DNA from: Acanthamoeba lenticulata
Lineage: Eukaryota > Discosea > Longamoebia > Acanthamoebidae
Assembly: GCA_002179805.1 (NCBI GenBank)
Contig: NAVB01003948.1
Location: forward strand, 1 to 19,366
Direction: 5' to 3'
Length of the DNA: 19,366 nucleotides
The notes under the pieces are model-generated. The model saw nothing but the letters and a program-made list of their open reading frames with translations. It was not told the origin of the DNA and did no database searches. The position numbers were made by a program, and so were the translations under genes. Positions 8,114 to 16,603 of the stretch are shown one piece after another; the first letter of the stretch is position 1, and each line of letters begins with the position of its first letter.

Positions 8114-10350
8114 GTAGTTGTTGTTGTTGTTGTTGTCGTACCGTGCAATGTCGCCGCAGGACTGGCACCGCGGGAAGGCGCTCTCGTCATCGCGCTCGGG
8201 CACGCGCAGGGTCTCCATGTCGACACGAGGGATCTGTTGTAGGATAGGCCATGGATTGAGCCGCAAGACGTGGGCGGCGCCAAACAGGTAAAACGATAGA
8301 ACTAGATACCTGGTCAGCCGCGAGGGGCCATATATGCTTGCCACATGGTCGTACACACTGCAAGTAGCCTTTACGCGTAGTCGTTTAGAAAACGTTTCCG
8401 AAATTTTGCCAAAAAAACTGGGACGAGAAGAAAACATCTGCTCGTTTGGACATACCAAGCGAGCCGTGGCACTCGTAGATGTTGCCTTGGGGGAAGCCCG
8501 CCTTCTGGAACTGCTCGTCGATGTTGGACGTGGCCACGAAGAAGTTGTCGGCCTTGGTCTCGCTCAGCCGTCGCAGGACCTCGAATCTACAGAGGAAAAG
8601 CCAGCACAGACGTCCCGCCAGATCTGGGGCGTCAGCGCCACGCCTGGCTGGCCGCGCGGAAGCCATCGACGCACCCGGCATGCGGCGTCGTCGTGCCGTA
8701 GAGCTCGGCGCGGTGGCCGTAGAAGCCCCAGGCCTGGTGCGGGTCCTTCTTGAACCAGGTCGGGTCCATGCTCTCGTTGAAGGTGATCCCGAGCCTGGCC
8801 AGCGGCGGATACGACCGCCAGAAGCCCTGCGCCCCACTGAGCACACACACACAGCCCCCAACGGCGCGCGTGAGTTGTGGCGCGGCGCGGCGGCAGTGGC
8901 GGCAGCGGCGGCGGCGGCGGCGGCGGCGTCGCACCGGTAGTCGGGGAGGCCGCTGTCCTTGCCCATGCCCGCGCCGGCCATCACCAGCACCGCCGGGGCC
9001 TCCTTCAGCATGCGCGCCGCCCGCTTGAACACTGCAAAGAGGGTCAGCCGAGCCGAGCCAAGCCAAGCCAGGGGAAAGAGAGGTCGACACGCGGGCGGGC
9101 GCACGTTTCTCGGCCTCGGCCGCATCGTCCACGCCGCACGCTGCCGCCGTCGTCGTGGTCGTCGTTGTCGTCGACGGCTGCTTTGGGCCTTCTTCGTCTT
9201 CGTCTTCGTTGTTCTGCAGAAACTGCTCTTCGGCGGAAAAGTCAAAGGCGATGTCTGGCTTGAGGAGGTCCGGATGGGACGACCAGATGATGCGGTCCGG
9301 CAGGAGGTGGCTCGTGAGCCACTCGACGGGCGATACGGCGTCGACCCGCACCCGGAAAATGCGCAGCTTGTCCCGCCGGCCCAGCCGCCAGCCGTTCCCG
9401 CCGCCGGCGGCCCGCGAGAGCGGCTCGGGGTAGACGCGGCACATGATCGAGTCCACCGGCACGGCGCCCTCGTCGGCTTCGACAAACTCCTCGAACGCGC
9501 CCGCGTGAGCCCCGCGCGAGGGCCGGTGGTTGAGCCACCGGACCTGCACCATGGCCGCCTTCGACGACGACGTTTCCTCCTGCTTGAGCAGTTGCTGCTG
9601 GCTCTTGCTCTTGGCCCCGCGCTGCGGGCCGCGCCGCGGCTTCGGCCCGTCAGCGGCATGATCGGCCTGTTCCGTTGATGGTGGCGGTGGTGGCGGAGGT
9701 GGCGGCGGCGTCGCGGCGCCGACGGGCTCCTCCAGCCGGGCGAGGAAAAAGGGCTCGTCGTGCGAGTCGGCCGCCACGGCCACGAACTGGCCGGCCTCGA
9801 GCAGCTGCTGCTGCTCCTCCTCGGCCGCCGCCTCGGGTTTGACCGCGGCCGCGGCAAGTGGCTGGGTGTCGCCGTCGTCGTCACCAGCGACGGCGGACTC
9901 GTGCTTGACGGCCACCGGCGACCTGCTGGCGGGGCTACGCCGTCGTCGGCGCGTCAGGGCGGCCGGTGGCGTGGGACTACGCCTGGCCGCCGGCGAGGCG
10001 TTCAACGACGTCGGGGTACCACGTTCCTCGTCCTCGTCGTTCCCGCGGCCGCCTCCATCGCTGCAGCGCTTTTTCCTCGCCCCGCGCGTGTTGCGCGCTA
10101 CCCCGGGCGAATCTGCCAAAGGAGAGGCGATGGAGCTGCGACTTGTCCTTATCTTCCTCTTGGTAGACGATCTGGATCTAACGGAGACCGGTGCAAACTC
10201 AGCATCATTATCATCATCATCGTCACCGTCACCATCGGCCCCGCCTTCAATTTCTTTAATGGGACCGCGCGTCAATTCGAGATGATAATCATAATCATCT
10301 TGCACGGGTTCATCCTCTTCCTCCACATCATCTATCCAGTCCCACTCCAT
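6842..10350 (-). CDS. SIR2-family NAD-dependent deacylase (sirtuin) with long N-terminal extension
   Basis: Seven modelled exons: 10350-9105, 9031-8935, 8836-8675, 8586-8456, 8301-8142, 8012-7456 and 7374-6842, about 961 aa, all phases matching. Sirtuins remove acyl groups from lysines using NAD. Landmarks: AGAGMGKDSGLPDYR (about 434-448), GFWRSYPPLARLG, DPHQAWGFYGHR, TSNIDEQFQKAG (about 521-532), catalytic His in ECHGS (about 542), one Cys pair CQSC (about 591-594), RPNVSL, VVVELGCGDS and KLIRINPNFRG. The GAGMGxDSGLPD/TSNxD form recalls a bacterial-type SIR2 subgroup. The usual first Cys pair is not visible. About 100 low-complexity, charged residues interrupt the fold before VVVELG. Residues 1-415 are acidic and basic low-complexity sequence, with a possible Tudor/chromo-like segment (GQFVAVAADS... 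MVQVRWLNH) suggesting chromatin binding. The weakest splice is intron 4; its acceptor at 8302 (CTAG) is poor. The tail is Pro/Ala-rich. Confidence 0.87.
8082..8136. repeat. (CTT)n followed by (GTT)n microsatellites in a sirtuin intron
   Basis: About nine CTT/CTC units run into about seven GTT units inside intron 5 of the sirtuin gene (8141-8013). On the coding strand they start just after the donor GTACGA as (AAC)n then (AAG)n. If read through they would encode Asn and Lys runs, so an automatic gene finder could wrongly include them. Confidence 0.85.
8900..8929. repeat. (GCG)n trinucleotide repeat in a sirtuin intron
   Basis: A GCG/GCC trinucleotide run follows the donor of sirtuin intron 2 (8934-8837). 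It would read as poly-alanine if retained. The SIR2 motif DYR|GAQGFW is restored only when this intron is removed. Confidence 0.8.
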
Positions 10351-10689
10351 GCAGCGCCGATCAACAGGCCCCAGGCGGAAAGCTGGGGCGGGTACAGCAA
10401 AGAGCGATAGAGAACGAGAGAGGAGAAGAAAAACAGGTCATGCAGAGGAAACGAGAAAATCGAGTAGGAAATCAGAAATATGAATGGCACGAAAAGCACG
10501 CTTAGAGGAACAAGGAGGGGAAGGTGTTCGCGCGTGAGCAAAATCGAGTGAGGGCGTGGGGCACGCGCTCGGTGACTGGATTAAAGCGAAGGCTCGTCAA
10601 TTCAAAAACAAAACATCTGACACGGGCACTCCTGACGTCAGAGGACAAGGGCGCAAAACCGGCGGTTATCTCGTAACAAGCGAAGCGAG
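10351..10689. promoter_or_regulatory. 339-bp divergent promoter region, sirtuin / TMEM39
   Basis: The space between the two ATG codons of head-to-head genes holds no supported coding sequence. It is AG-rich on the plus strand from about 10400 to 10470. It contains the CRE-type palindrome at 10633-10640 and a TTATCT motif at 10666-10671, which is a WGATAR site on the minus strand. No clear TATA box is visible for either gene. It probably drives both genes. Confidence 0.6.
10633..10640. promoter_or_regulatory. Consensus CRE palindrome (TGACGTCA)
   Basis: A perfect 8-bp TGACGTCA, the classic bZIP (CREB/ATF) binding sequence, lies 50 nt upstream of the TMEM39 ATG and 283 nt upstream of the sirtuin ATG. 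An 8-mer can occur by chance, but its place in a divergent promoter makes it a reasonable candidate. Confidence 0.45.
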
Positions 10690-13191
10690 ATGAGGCGCGG
10701 AGGGCGCCATGGCAAGGGGGCAGCCAAGTCGGGCAGCACCCATCAACAGGGAGAAAAGAAGGCCGCCTCGAATGGAAGCGCTCATGGAGGCAATTCCGCG
10801 AAGACGGCAGCGGCGGGCAACTCAAAGGGAGCCGGGACCTACCCCGGCGTTGTGATCGGTCCTCAGTTCTGTGCTCCTTCTCCTTTTGCACAGCCGTCTC
10901 ATTTTGTACAAAATCTCGACGAGATGTTGTGCAAGATCGAGCAACTGCACGCTCCCATCGCGCAAGCTCATCTTCATTTCGAACTGATGCTCTTCCTTTA
11001 CCTCTTTCTCCACACCATCATCCAAAATTTCAACATCTACCGCACGGTACCCCACCGTTTTCCTTCGCGCCTTCTGTTGCCACCCTCTTCCCCACCCAAA
11101 CCGCTACTGGTTTCATCTGTTTTGCCGCCGTCCCGCGTTCACAGTGCCGCAACTCACCCGTTCTTTTGTGCTTGTGCCGCACAGAACTTCCACAACTACA
11201 ATTTCTATCTGCTCTTCCTGTCGGTGATCGTGCTGCTCAAGGTAAAGACGAACTTTTGCTTCTTGCCCTTGTTTTTCTTCTTCTACTTCTTCGTGATGCC
11301 TTCTTGCTTGCTTCATGAGACCTGACTGAAGCTGCATCGTTGTGCCTGCGTAGCGTGTGGTGCTCGAGTACTGGAAGCAGATCCGCTGGAAGAACAGTTC
11401 GTCCCGGCTGTCCTCGCCACAGATCTACTTCAACCTCATCATCATTGCCGTCATCGTTTCCAATTCCCTGTATCTCCTCTTCCAGCTCTTCCTCAGGCAC
11501 CCTTTCAAGAACTTCCTCTTCCTCGTCTACCCGTACGACTTCTTCTTCGTAGTTCTTCTTGCTTCTTCTTCTCATCACGCTACTTTGTCATCTCGCTCCT
11601 TTTGCTTCTTCTTCTATCATCTTTGTCTTCAGTTTTGTACTGTATGCGACATGCTACGGGCTCGCATGGAGAGGCAAGAAAAAGAAGAAGCGTGAGGGCA
11701 AGTCTCGGCCCAACAGCTATTACGGACGGTACATCCTCTACCCAACCCCACTCCACCACTCTTCTCTTCGACCTCTACTACTCGTGTTTTTTTTGTTCGT
11801 TTTTTGTTTCTTTTTCTGATTTTAATAAAAAAAAATTGTTTCGTGCCGGCGCGTGTAGCAACGCCGAGGAGACGACGGAGTGGTTCGTCGACAGGCTGAA
11901 GGGGGTGGCCTACTCCTCGCTCGAGTGCGGCTACTTTGCTGGGTTCCTGCCCCTCAAGTTCCTTCAGCATGACTACCTTTACTTTGACTCAGTTCGTTGT
12001 GCGATCATCGTGCTGTACATCGCCCTCAACTCCTTTGTCATGGTACGCCTCCCCCTCCCCTCGCTTCTACGCTCTTCTCACTCTCGCCAACACAAACAAA
12101 CAAAAGTTATTTGCGCACCTTTTGTGCACGTCCTTCCACGAGCTGTACCTCCATTCCCAACTGCTGGGCTGCTGGCGAGTCTGCATCATGCCTCCTCGAC
12201 GACGAGCCTCTCCAATCTCGGACGAGAGGCATGCCCTTCTCACCACGAATTTATTTATTTCATTTTATTATATACTTTGATAATTCGATTTTTGCTCTTT
12301 ATTTATTCATTTATTTTTGCGCCAGCTGACAACTGTTGTTGTGGCTTCAAGTGAGGAGGAGGAGCCGGAGAGCAACGGGCACGACGCCAAGTCAGATAGC
12401 GACGAGTCGTCCGCATGCGGGAAGCAGCTACAGCACCAGCAGGACCCGACTCGACGAGAGGGCGCGGCTGGCGAATCGGCGATAACAACCACGACTGCTT
12501 TGTCGAGCAAGGGTGGCGAAGGTGATGGTGGGGGCAGCGACAACAAGATCCACGCGTGGTCCCGAGAGTCCGGGCCCTACAGGCGTGGCGTCGTCGTGCG
12601 GCACCGAGGCAAGCACTACGTCGCTATCGCCGCCCTCAATTCGGCCGAGCCTGGCCTCTACCTCCCATGGCTCATCTACGTACGTGTAGGCCGACACAGG
12701 CTGTGTTCTCTTGTGATCATCATCATCATCATCATCAACATGATCTGATCTCATGGCCAATGGCAGGTGCTGTTCGGGCGGCCCGAGCGAGTGCACACCA
12801 TCCTCATCCTCGCGCAGAGCGTCGTGGTCGTCTCGCAGGTACGCCGTCTCCTCCTCCTCGTCGTCGTCCTTCAATGGCTGATCATCATGAAACATGGGAA
12901 ATATGCAACCAACAACAGTTGTGTTTGCTGTTGAACTCGAGCGCGTGGGGCACGTACGCGGTGATGCTGATGTGCAGCTACGGCGTGCTGTGCTACTGCA
13001 TCGTCGCGCGGCGGACCAACCTCCCGCTGGCGGCGGGCCTCCAGCCGGACGAGTGGCTGCCCTGCCCCGCCACGGTTGCCGCCAGAGACAAGGGAGGCCG
13101 CGGCACCACCCCCTTGAGCCTCAGCAGCAGCAACAGCAGCAGTGCCAGTAGTAGCAAGGCCGCTTCGGCCCAAAAACTTAAACAACAGTAG
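10690..13191 (+). CDS. TMEM39: TMEM39-family multi-pass ER membrane protein
   Basis: Eight exons: 10690-11046, 11185-11241, 11354-11532, 11633-11728, 11859-12042, 12326-12679, 12767-12838 and 12919-13191 (TAG). Product 523 aa, all phases matching; human TMEM39A is about 490. TMEM39A is an ER protein linked to SAC1 export, phosphoinositide levels and autophagy. Family landmarks seen here: FELMLFLYLFLHTIIQNFNIYRT, in two parts with NFHNYNFYLLF after the first intron; LFLRHPFKNFLFLVYPF; YFAGFLPLKFLQ; GVVVRHRGKHYVAI; LFGRPERVHTILIL. About eight hydrophobic segments fit the family topology. Between the sixth segment and the IHAWSRESGPYRRG motif sits an acidic, low-complexity loop of about 60 residues (SSEEEEPESNG...). 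The N-terminal about 70 residues are Gly/Ser/Ala/Lys-rich and disordered, and the C-terminus is a Ser-rich tail. Intron 1 (138 nt) is a multiple of three without a stop, so retention would not break the frame. Confidence 0.93.
12717..12737. repeat. (CAT)n microsatellite in TMEM39 intron 6
   Basis: About seven CAT units lie in the intron 12680-12766. A comparable (CAT) cluster occurs near 1776-1815 in the last intron of the OGFOD1 gene. Both are intronic simple sequence. Confidence 0.8.
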
Positions 13192-13192
13192 T

Positions 13193-13198
13193 AATAAA
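13193..13198 (+). terminator. Polyadenylation signal AATAAA of TMEM39
   Basis: AATAAA begins 2 nt after the TAG stop of the TMEM39 gene. It implies a very short 3' UTR, in keeping with the 118-nt space before the next modelled exon. Assignment is by position and motif only. Confidence 0.55.
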
Positions 13199-13309
13199 CC
13201 ACAAACAACAACTGATGACTAAAATGTCCAGGCCACCGTCTTCCTCATCATCGTCTTGTCTCTCACGCTGAGGTGCTCTCTTTCGTTGACGATCGAATGT
13301 GAATAACAG

Positions 13310-14349
13310 GAAATCCTGGTGCTGGACTACGACACGGACACCGTGGCCTCCGTACGACTACGGACCCCAGCTGCTCCTGGCCACCTGAGGGAGAAAGCTC
13401 AAGCTGACGAACAAACAACGTGTTGGGCGCACCTTTGGCACGGGATGGATCTGCTGCTCGAGCCACACAATTTGCAAGCCACGACGCCGGGCCGATATGT
13501 CGTGTCGGCCATGGTGCTGAGGGACAGCTTCACGCGGGCCAACGTGCTGGTTCAGTTCTGGCAGGGCGCTGTCGGCCAAGGCGGCCACCTCATCGCGTCG
13601 ACGCGGCTTCCAGCGAGGGCACCTCTCAACCTCTCCGCGTGCAAGCCTATTGGGATCCGTTATCGACCAGTCCGCTAGCAGCGCAACACAACGAAGTAGA
13701 AGAAGTCGAGCTGCACGCAGTGTTGCTCCACTCGGGCTTCTTTGCGGCGCCCGACAACATCATCTCGAGCATCTCGCAAAAGGTCACTCTCAACTGGACC
13801 AGTGTGCGGTGCGCGGGCGATAACTCGACGTGCTGCATGCCCCATCCAAGCTTGGCCAAGCTCCACAGACTGAACCTCTCGCTCTCGACGACGCCCAAGC
13901 AGCCTGGCTCGATGAGCTGATCATCAACGTGGGCGACGTGGTTGCTTGGGAAAAAGACGATGAGGAAGAAGAACTCGATCATGATGCCGCTATCCTTTTC
14001 TTCAAGCAAAAGGAAGACGACTACGACTACCATGCATGGACGGTCGCCGAAGCGGCCGCTGGTGGCGTTTGCTGCGAACTAAGCCTCAACTCGAGCTGGG
14101 CACAAGAATTGGACAAGCTGGCCATGAGCTCAGTCGAGACGATCAGATGCGTCTGTCCGATCTCGCGCACATCCTTGCTGTCCATGTTGTATGAAGACGA
14201 TGGCGATGGCGACGACAACGAACTCAAGGAGGAAGACGACGACGCTCACACGCGCAAGCGGCAGCCTAGTAGAGGGGGAATCTCGCTGGGCATTGGGCCC
14301 GTTAACCCTCCGGGTTCCGGCAAGGGCGGAGGAGCGCGCGCTCCACAAG
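13310..14349 (+). CDS. Uncharacterised protein-coding region, 5' end and splicing unresolved
   Basis: No recognised family. Coding character moves through three frames. 13310-about 13570: EILVLDYDTDTVAS, then TTPGRYVVSAMVLRDSF and ANVLVQFWQ. About 13618-13803: PLRVQAYWDPLSTSPL and VELHAVLLHSGFF, ending NWTS. 13869-14349: TEPLALDDAQAAWLDELI, NVGDVVAWEKDDEEEE, then an acidic and basic tail. The second change is well explained by an intron 13804-13868 (GTGCGG...CCACAG). The first needs a very short intron (about 13571-13617) or is a true frameshift. Exon 13310 follows an acceptor-like AACAG, with a stop just upstream and no ATG I can join to it; the first internal in-frame ATG is 13445. The alternation of beta-like segments and WDPLSTSP recalls extracellular or surface proteins, but I would not name a domain. 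It may be one gene with the next entry, or a decaying gene. Confidence 0.4.
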
Positions 14350-14391
14350 GTATGGCCTCCGTATCGAAGGGAGGCCTCCAGCGAAGGCCGA

Positions 14392-15234
14392 ATGTATGGT
14401 GGTGGTTATCGGTATGACGAGGATTATGACGATCGTGATTACGAGTGGAAATATGACGATAGCGTCCAGGACCTCGGAGACCCAGCAGAATGGGACGAGC
14501 CCCCCGCTGGCATCCTCGTACAAGAAGGCACCAGGCCAAAAGGACCGAAGAAGAAGATCTTGTGGGGCGAGAACGTGGTGAGCGACGAGGACGATCCGGG
14601 AGTAAAATACCCGACAGATACTGGCAATCGAAAGCCCAGAAGGCGCAGGCCTCGGAGAGGAATCATGACGGGACCACACACGAAGAGAGGAATGCAAGAA
14701 GAATCAGGAAAAAAAGCTCATACTCGGAGAGTCCTGGCCAAGGTGAACGCTCTTTCACCTCCACTAGCACCCCTTCCGCCAGTCGCTGCTCCTCCCGCTG
14801 CCGCGAGAGTTGTTGTTCGTCCAGCTGCCGTGCCCGTTGCTGCACCACCAGCCCCGGAGCCGAGGAGTGGCCTCTTCAGCTGGTTCAGACGGGACCGCCA
14901 GCAAGCTCCGGCACCGGCACCGGCGCGTGTCGAGGCTCCCAGGATGGATTACCACGATGAGTATGTGGCCGAGGTGGGGATTGGCTGCCTCGGACTGTGC
15001 ATGCGCAAGAAGCGGGAGCTGGACCCCGTCCTCGAGGGCGAACAGCCTTCTGAGCAGCGGCGGTATCTCCAATTTGTGGAACCGGGCATCTACGAGTGGC
15101 GTCGCACGAAGCAGCAGGGCAGCGACGACTTCGTAAGTGGCGTGGTGGTCGTGGAGAGCTCCAGGAAGAGCTACCAGCTTGACGCTTGCGGAATCTGTGG
15201 TGGGGATAACACTTCGTGCAGCACTAGGATATAG
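14392..15234 (+). CDS. Basic/proline-rich protein ending in a CGxCGGDNxSC motif, function unknown
   Basis: An open frame of 280 codons runs from ATG 14392 to the TAG at 15234. Order of features: a Tyr/Asp-rich acidic start (YGGGYRYDEDYDDRDYEW); a strongly basic stretch (RKPRRRRPRRG); a Pro/Ala/Val-rich linker (about 120-170); SGLFSWFRRDRQQ; a Cys-containing segment (GCLGLCMRKKREL); and a C-terminal VVVESSRKSYQLDACGICGGDNTSC. The last motif is the CGxCGGDNxxC type found in extracellular proteins of several eukaryotes, including amoebae. There it usually occurs inside longer Cys-rich regions; here the protein stops four residues later. The frame is also open upstream to 14191. A donor-like CAAG|GTATGG at 14350 could join it to the preceding coding region by a 37-nt or a 130-nt intron, so start and N-terminus are uncertain. 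Confidence 0.5.
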   Translation: MYGGGYRYDEDYDDRDYEWKYDDSVQDLGDPAEWDEPPAGILVQEGTRPKGPKKKILWGENVVSDEDDPGVKYPTDTGNRKPRRRRPRRGIMTGPHTKRGMQEESGKKAHTRRVLAKVNALSPPLAPLPPVAAPPAAARVVVRPAAVPVAAPPAPEPRSGLFSWFRRDRQQAPAPAPARVEAPRMDYHDEYVAEVGIGCLGLCMRKKRELDPVLEGEQPSEQRRYLQFVEPGIYEWRRTKQQGSDDFVSGVVVVESSRKSYQLDACGICGGDNTSCSTRI

Positions 15235-15427
15235 TTGGCGTTTCCTCGTCTGTAAAACAACCACGTAGCCTTGTCTTTTTGGTTCCAGTGCAATTCGGCC
15301 ATAAATTCCTTTTTGTTCGTTTGAAAAAAAGTTGGCTTTTCCAAGTATTCTCTTCTGCTTGCTCATCTGCGCCGGCGAAGGGGCCCTACAAGAGTAGGGT
15401 GTTAAAAACGAACGTTTCCTGCAGCAT

Positions 15428-16505
15428 ATGGATGAGTGCGCTGGACTCAAGAGGCGGGTGGTAACCAAGGTCAAGCCCAAGGAGGCCGCACGCCTCAAAA
15501 AGAAGATTCACCCTGACGAACTTTGCATCAACCGAAAGACTGGTGCGAGAAGAGGAGAAAAAGAACGTCTGCCGCAGAACCAACTCACTTGAAGTGCCCT
15601 GTTCTGCAGGATGTCTGGACGTGGCGCCCGAGTTCTTCTCGAAAGTGTGGGATGAACATGCGAGCGATGACTCGTGGGCTGCGTGGGTGTGCTTTGAAGA
15701 AACGCGCAAGGTCGTAGGCTTCATCATCCTCCAGGTCTTTGTGCACGACTCCAACTATTTCGCTTGGTTTGCCTACCCCAACTTCTCCATGACACCAGAA
15801 GAAACACAAGACGAACTGACACTCGTGCACACAACAGGGGCGCTCCGCTCAAGAAGTTGGTGGCAAAGCCCGACCCGGTCTCAGGCGCCTTTAGTGACAT
15901 CGGTGAGATCAGGTAAGTCGACTTCTTGTGGCCCACACCTCTTGTGCAAGCCATCTCTTCTGGCCTCTTGTTGGTGACATCCGCCCTCGGCCTGCAGCTG
16001 TTTCTGCGCACAAGGCTGCGGCGCGCTGCTCCTGGACGAGGCGCTGACGTGGGCCGCCAACAACACGAGCTATCGCTACGTCGTGCTCAACTCGACCGAG
16101 GGCGCCGCCAACTGGTATCGGAGCCACGTACCGTTCCTCCTCTCTCTCGAGTGCCCTTTGGGCACGTGTTAGTGAGTTGGCCAACTAACACGAAAAATCC
16201 TGCCACAGGGCTTTGAGGACATCAAAGCGTATCGGCTGCCGCCGCCTTTCAGCCAGTACAAGCACGCAAAGCGGTACAAAGAGCATCTCTACCGGCATCG
16301 CTTGGGCGACGATCAGCTCGACCTCACCGTGGACGAGCCCTCCCGCATGCTCTTCATCGACCTCGACCAGTTCAAGTGCAAGGGACAAGGCGAAGAGAGC
16401 GAGAAAGAGGACGACAACAATGATGGTTATGACCCGATGATGACAGTGAAAACCGACTACCTTCCGTTTCATTCACTTCGAGTCAAGAAGCTTAAAAATA
16501 TTTAA
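15428..16505 (+). CDS. GNAT-family N-acetyltransferase
   Basis: Five exons: 15428-15542, 15610-15766, 15838-15912, 15998-16127 and 16209-16505 (TAA), 257 aa, all phases matching. GNAT enzymes move an acetyl group from acetyl-CoA to an amine. Signature regions: strand KVVGFIILQVFVHD; the acetyl-CoA loop CAQGCGALLLDEAL, fitting Q/R-x-x-G-x-A/G; YRYVVLNSTEGAANWYRSHGF, the classic beta5 and C-terminal 'lYxxxGF' end of the fold, joined across intron 4; then EDIKAYRLPPPFSQY. The last about 75 residues are an acidic then basic tail. The substrate is not predictable. Intron 2 is modelled with a GTTTGC donor at 15767, the only choice that restores the frame. The start ATG 15428 directly follows an acceptor-like TTCCTGCAG, so an extra 5' exon is possible. 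It converges on the RasGAP gene with 98 nt between stops. Confidence 0.82.
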
Positions 16506-16518
16506 CAAAAAACAAAAC

Positions 16519-16524
16519 AATAAA
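16519..16524 (+). terminator. Polyadenylation signal AATAAA of the GNAT gene
   Basis: AATAAA starts 14 nt after the TAA stop of the acetyltransferase gene, inside the 98-bp convergent gap shared with the RasGAP gene's 3' end. No matching signal is visible on the minus strand there. Confidence 0.55.
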
Positions 16525-16603
16525 ACTGTTTCACAAGGAACTTGAAGAGAAAATCGAAAGCTTGCTCGTCAAAATAAGATGCCACTTGCAATAAAATGTC
16601 ACT

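Noticed and set aside
13214..13264. Possible signal-peptide exon (ATVFLIIVLSLTL) before the uncharacterised gene
   Set aside because: That frame has a stop directly upstream and no ATG; the nearby ATG codons are in another frame that stops after 16-17 codons.
13310..13610. Possible PA14-like domain (TTPGRYVVSAMVLRDSFTRAN)
   Set aside because: Only a loose resemblance to the end of that fold; the GxY and DDG signature residues are not present, so I left the region unnamed.
13869..14150. Possible cupredoxin-like domain (NVGDVVAWEKDD ... DHDA)
   Set aside because: The VGDxVxWE string is suggestive, but the C-terminal Cys/His/Met copper ligands are missing.
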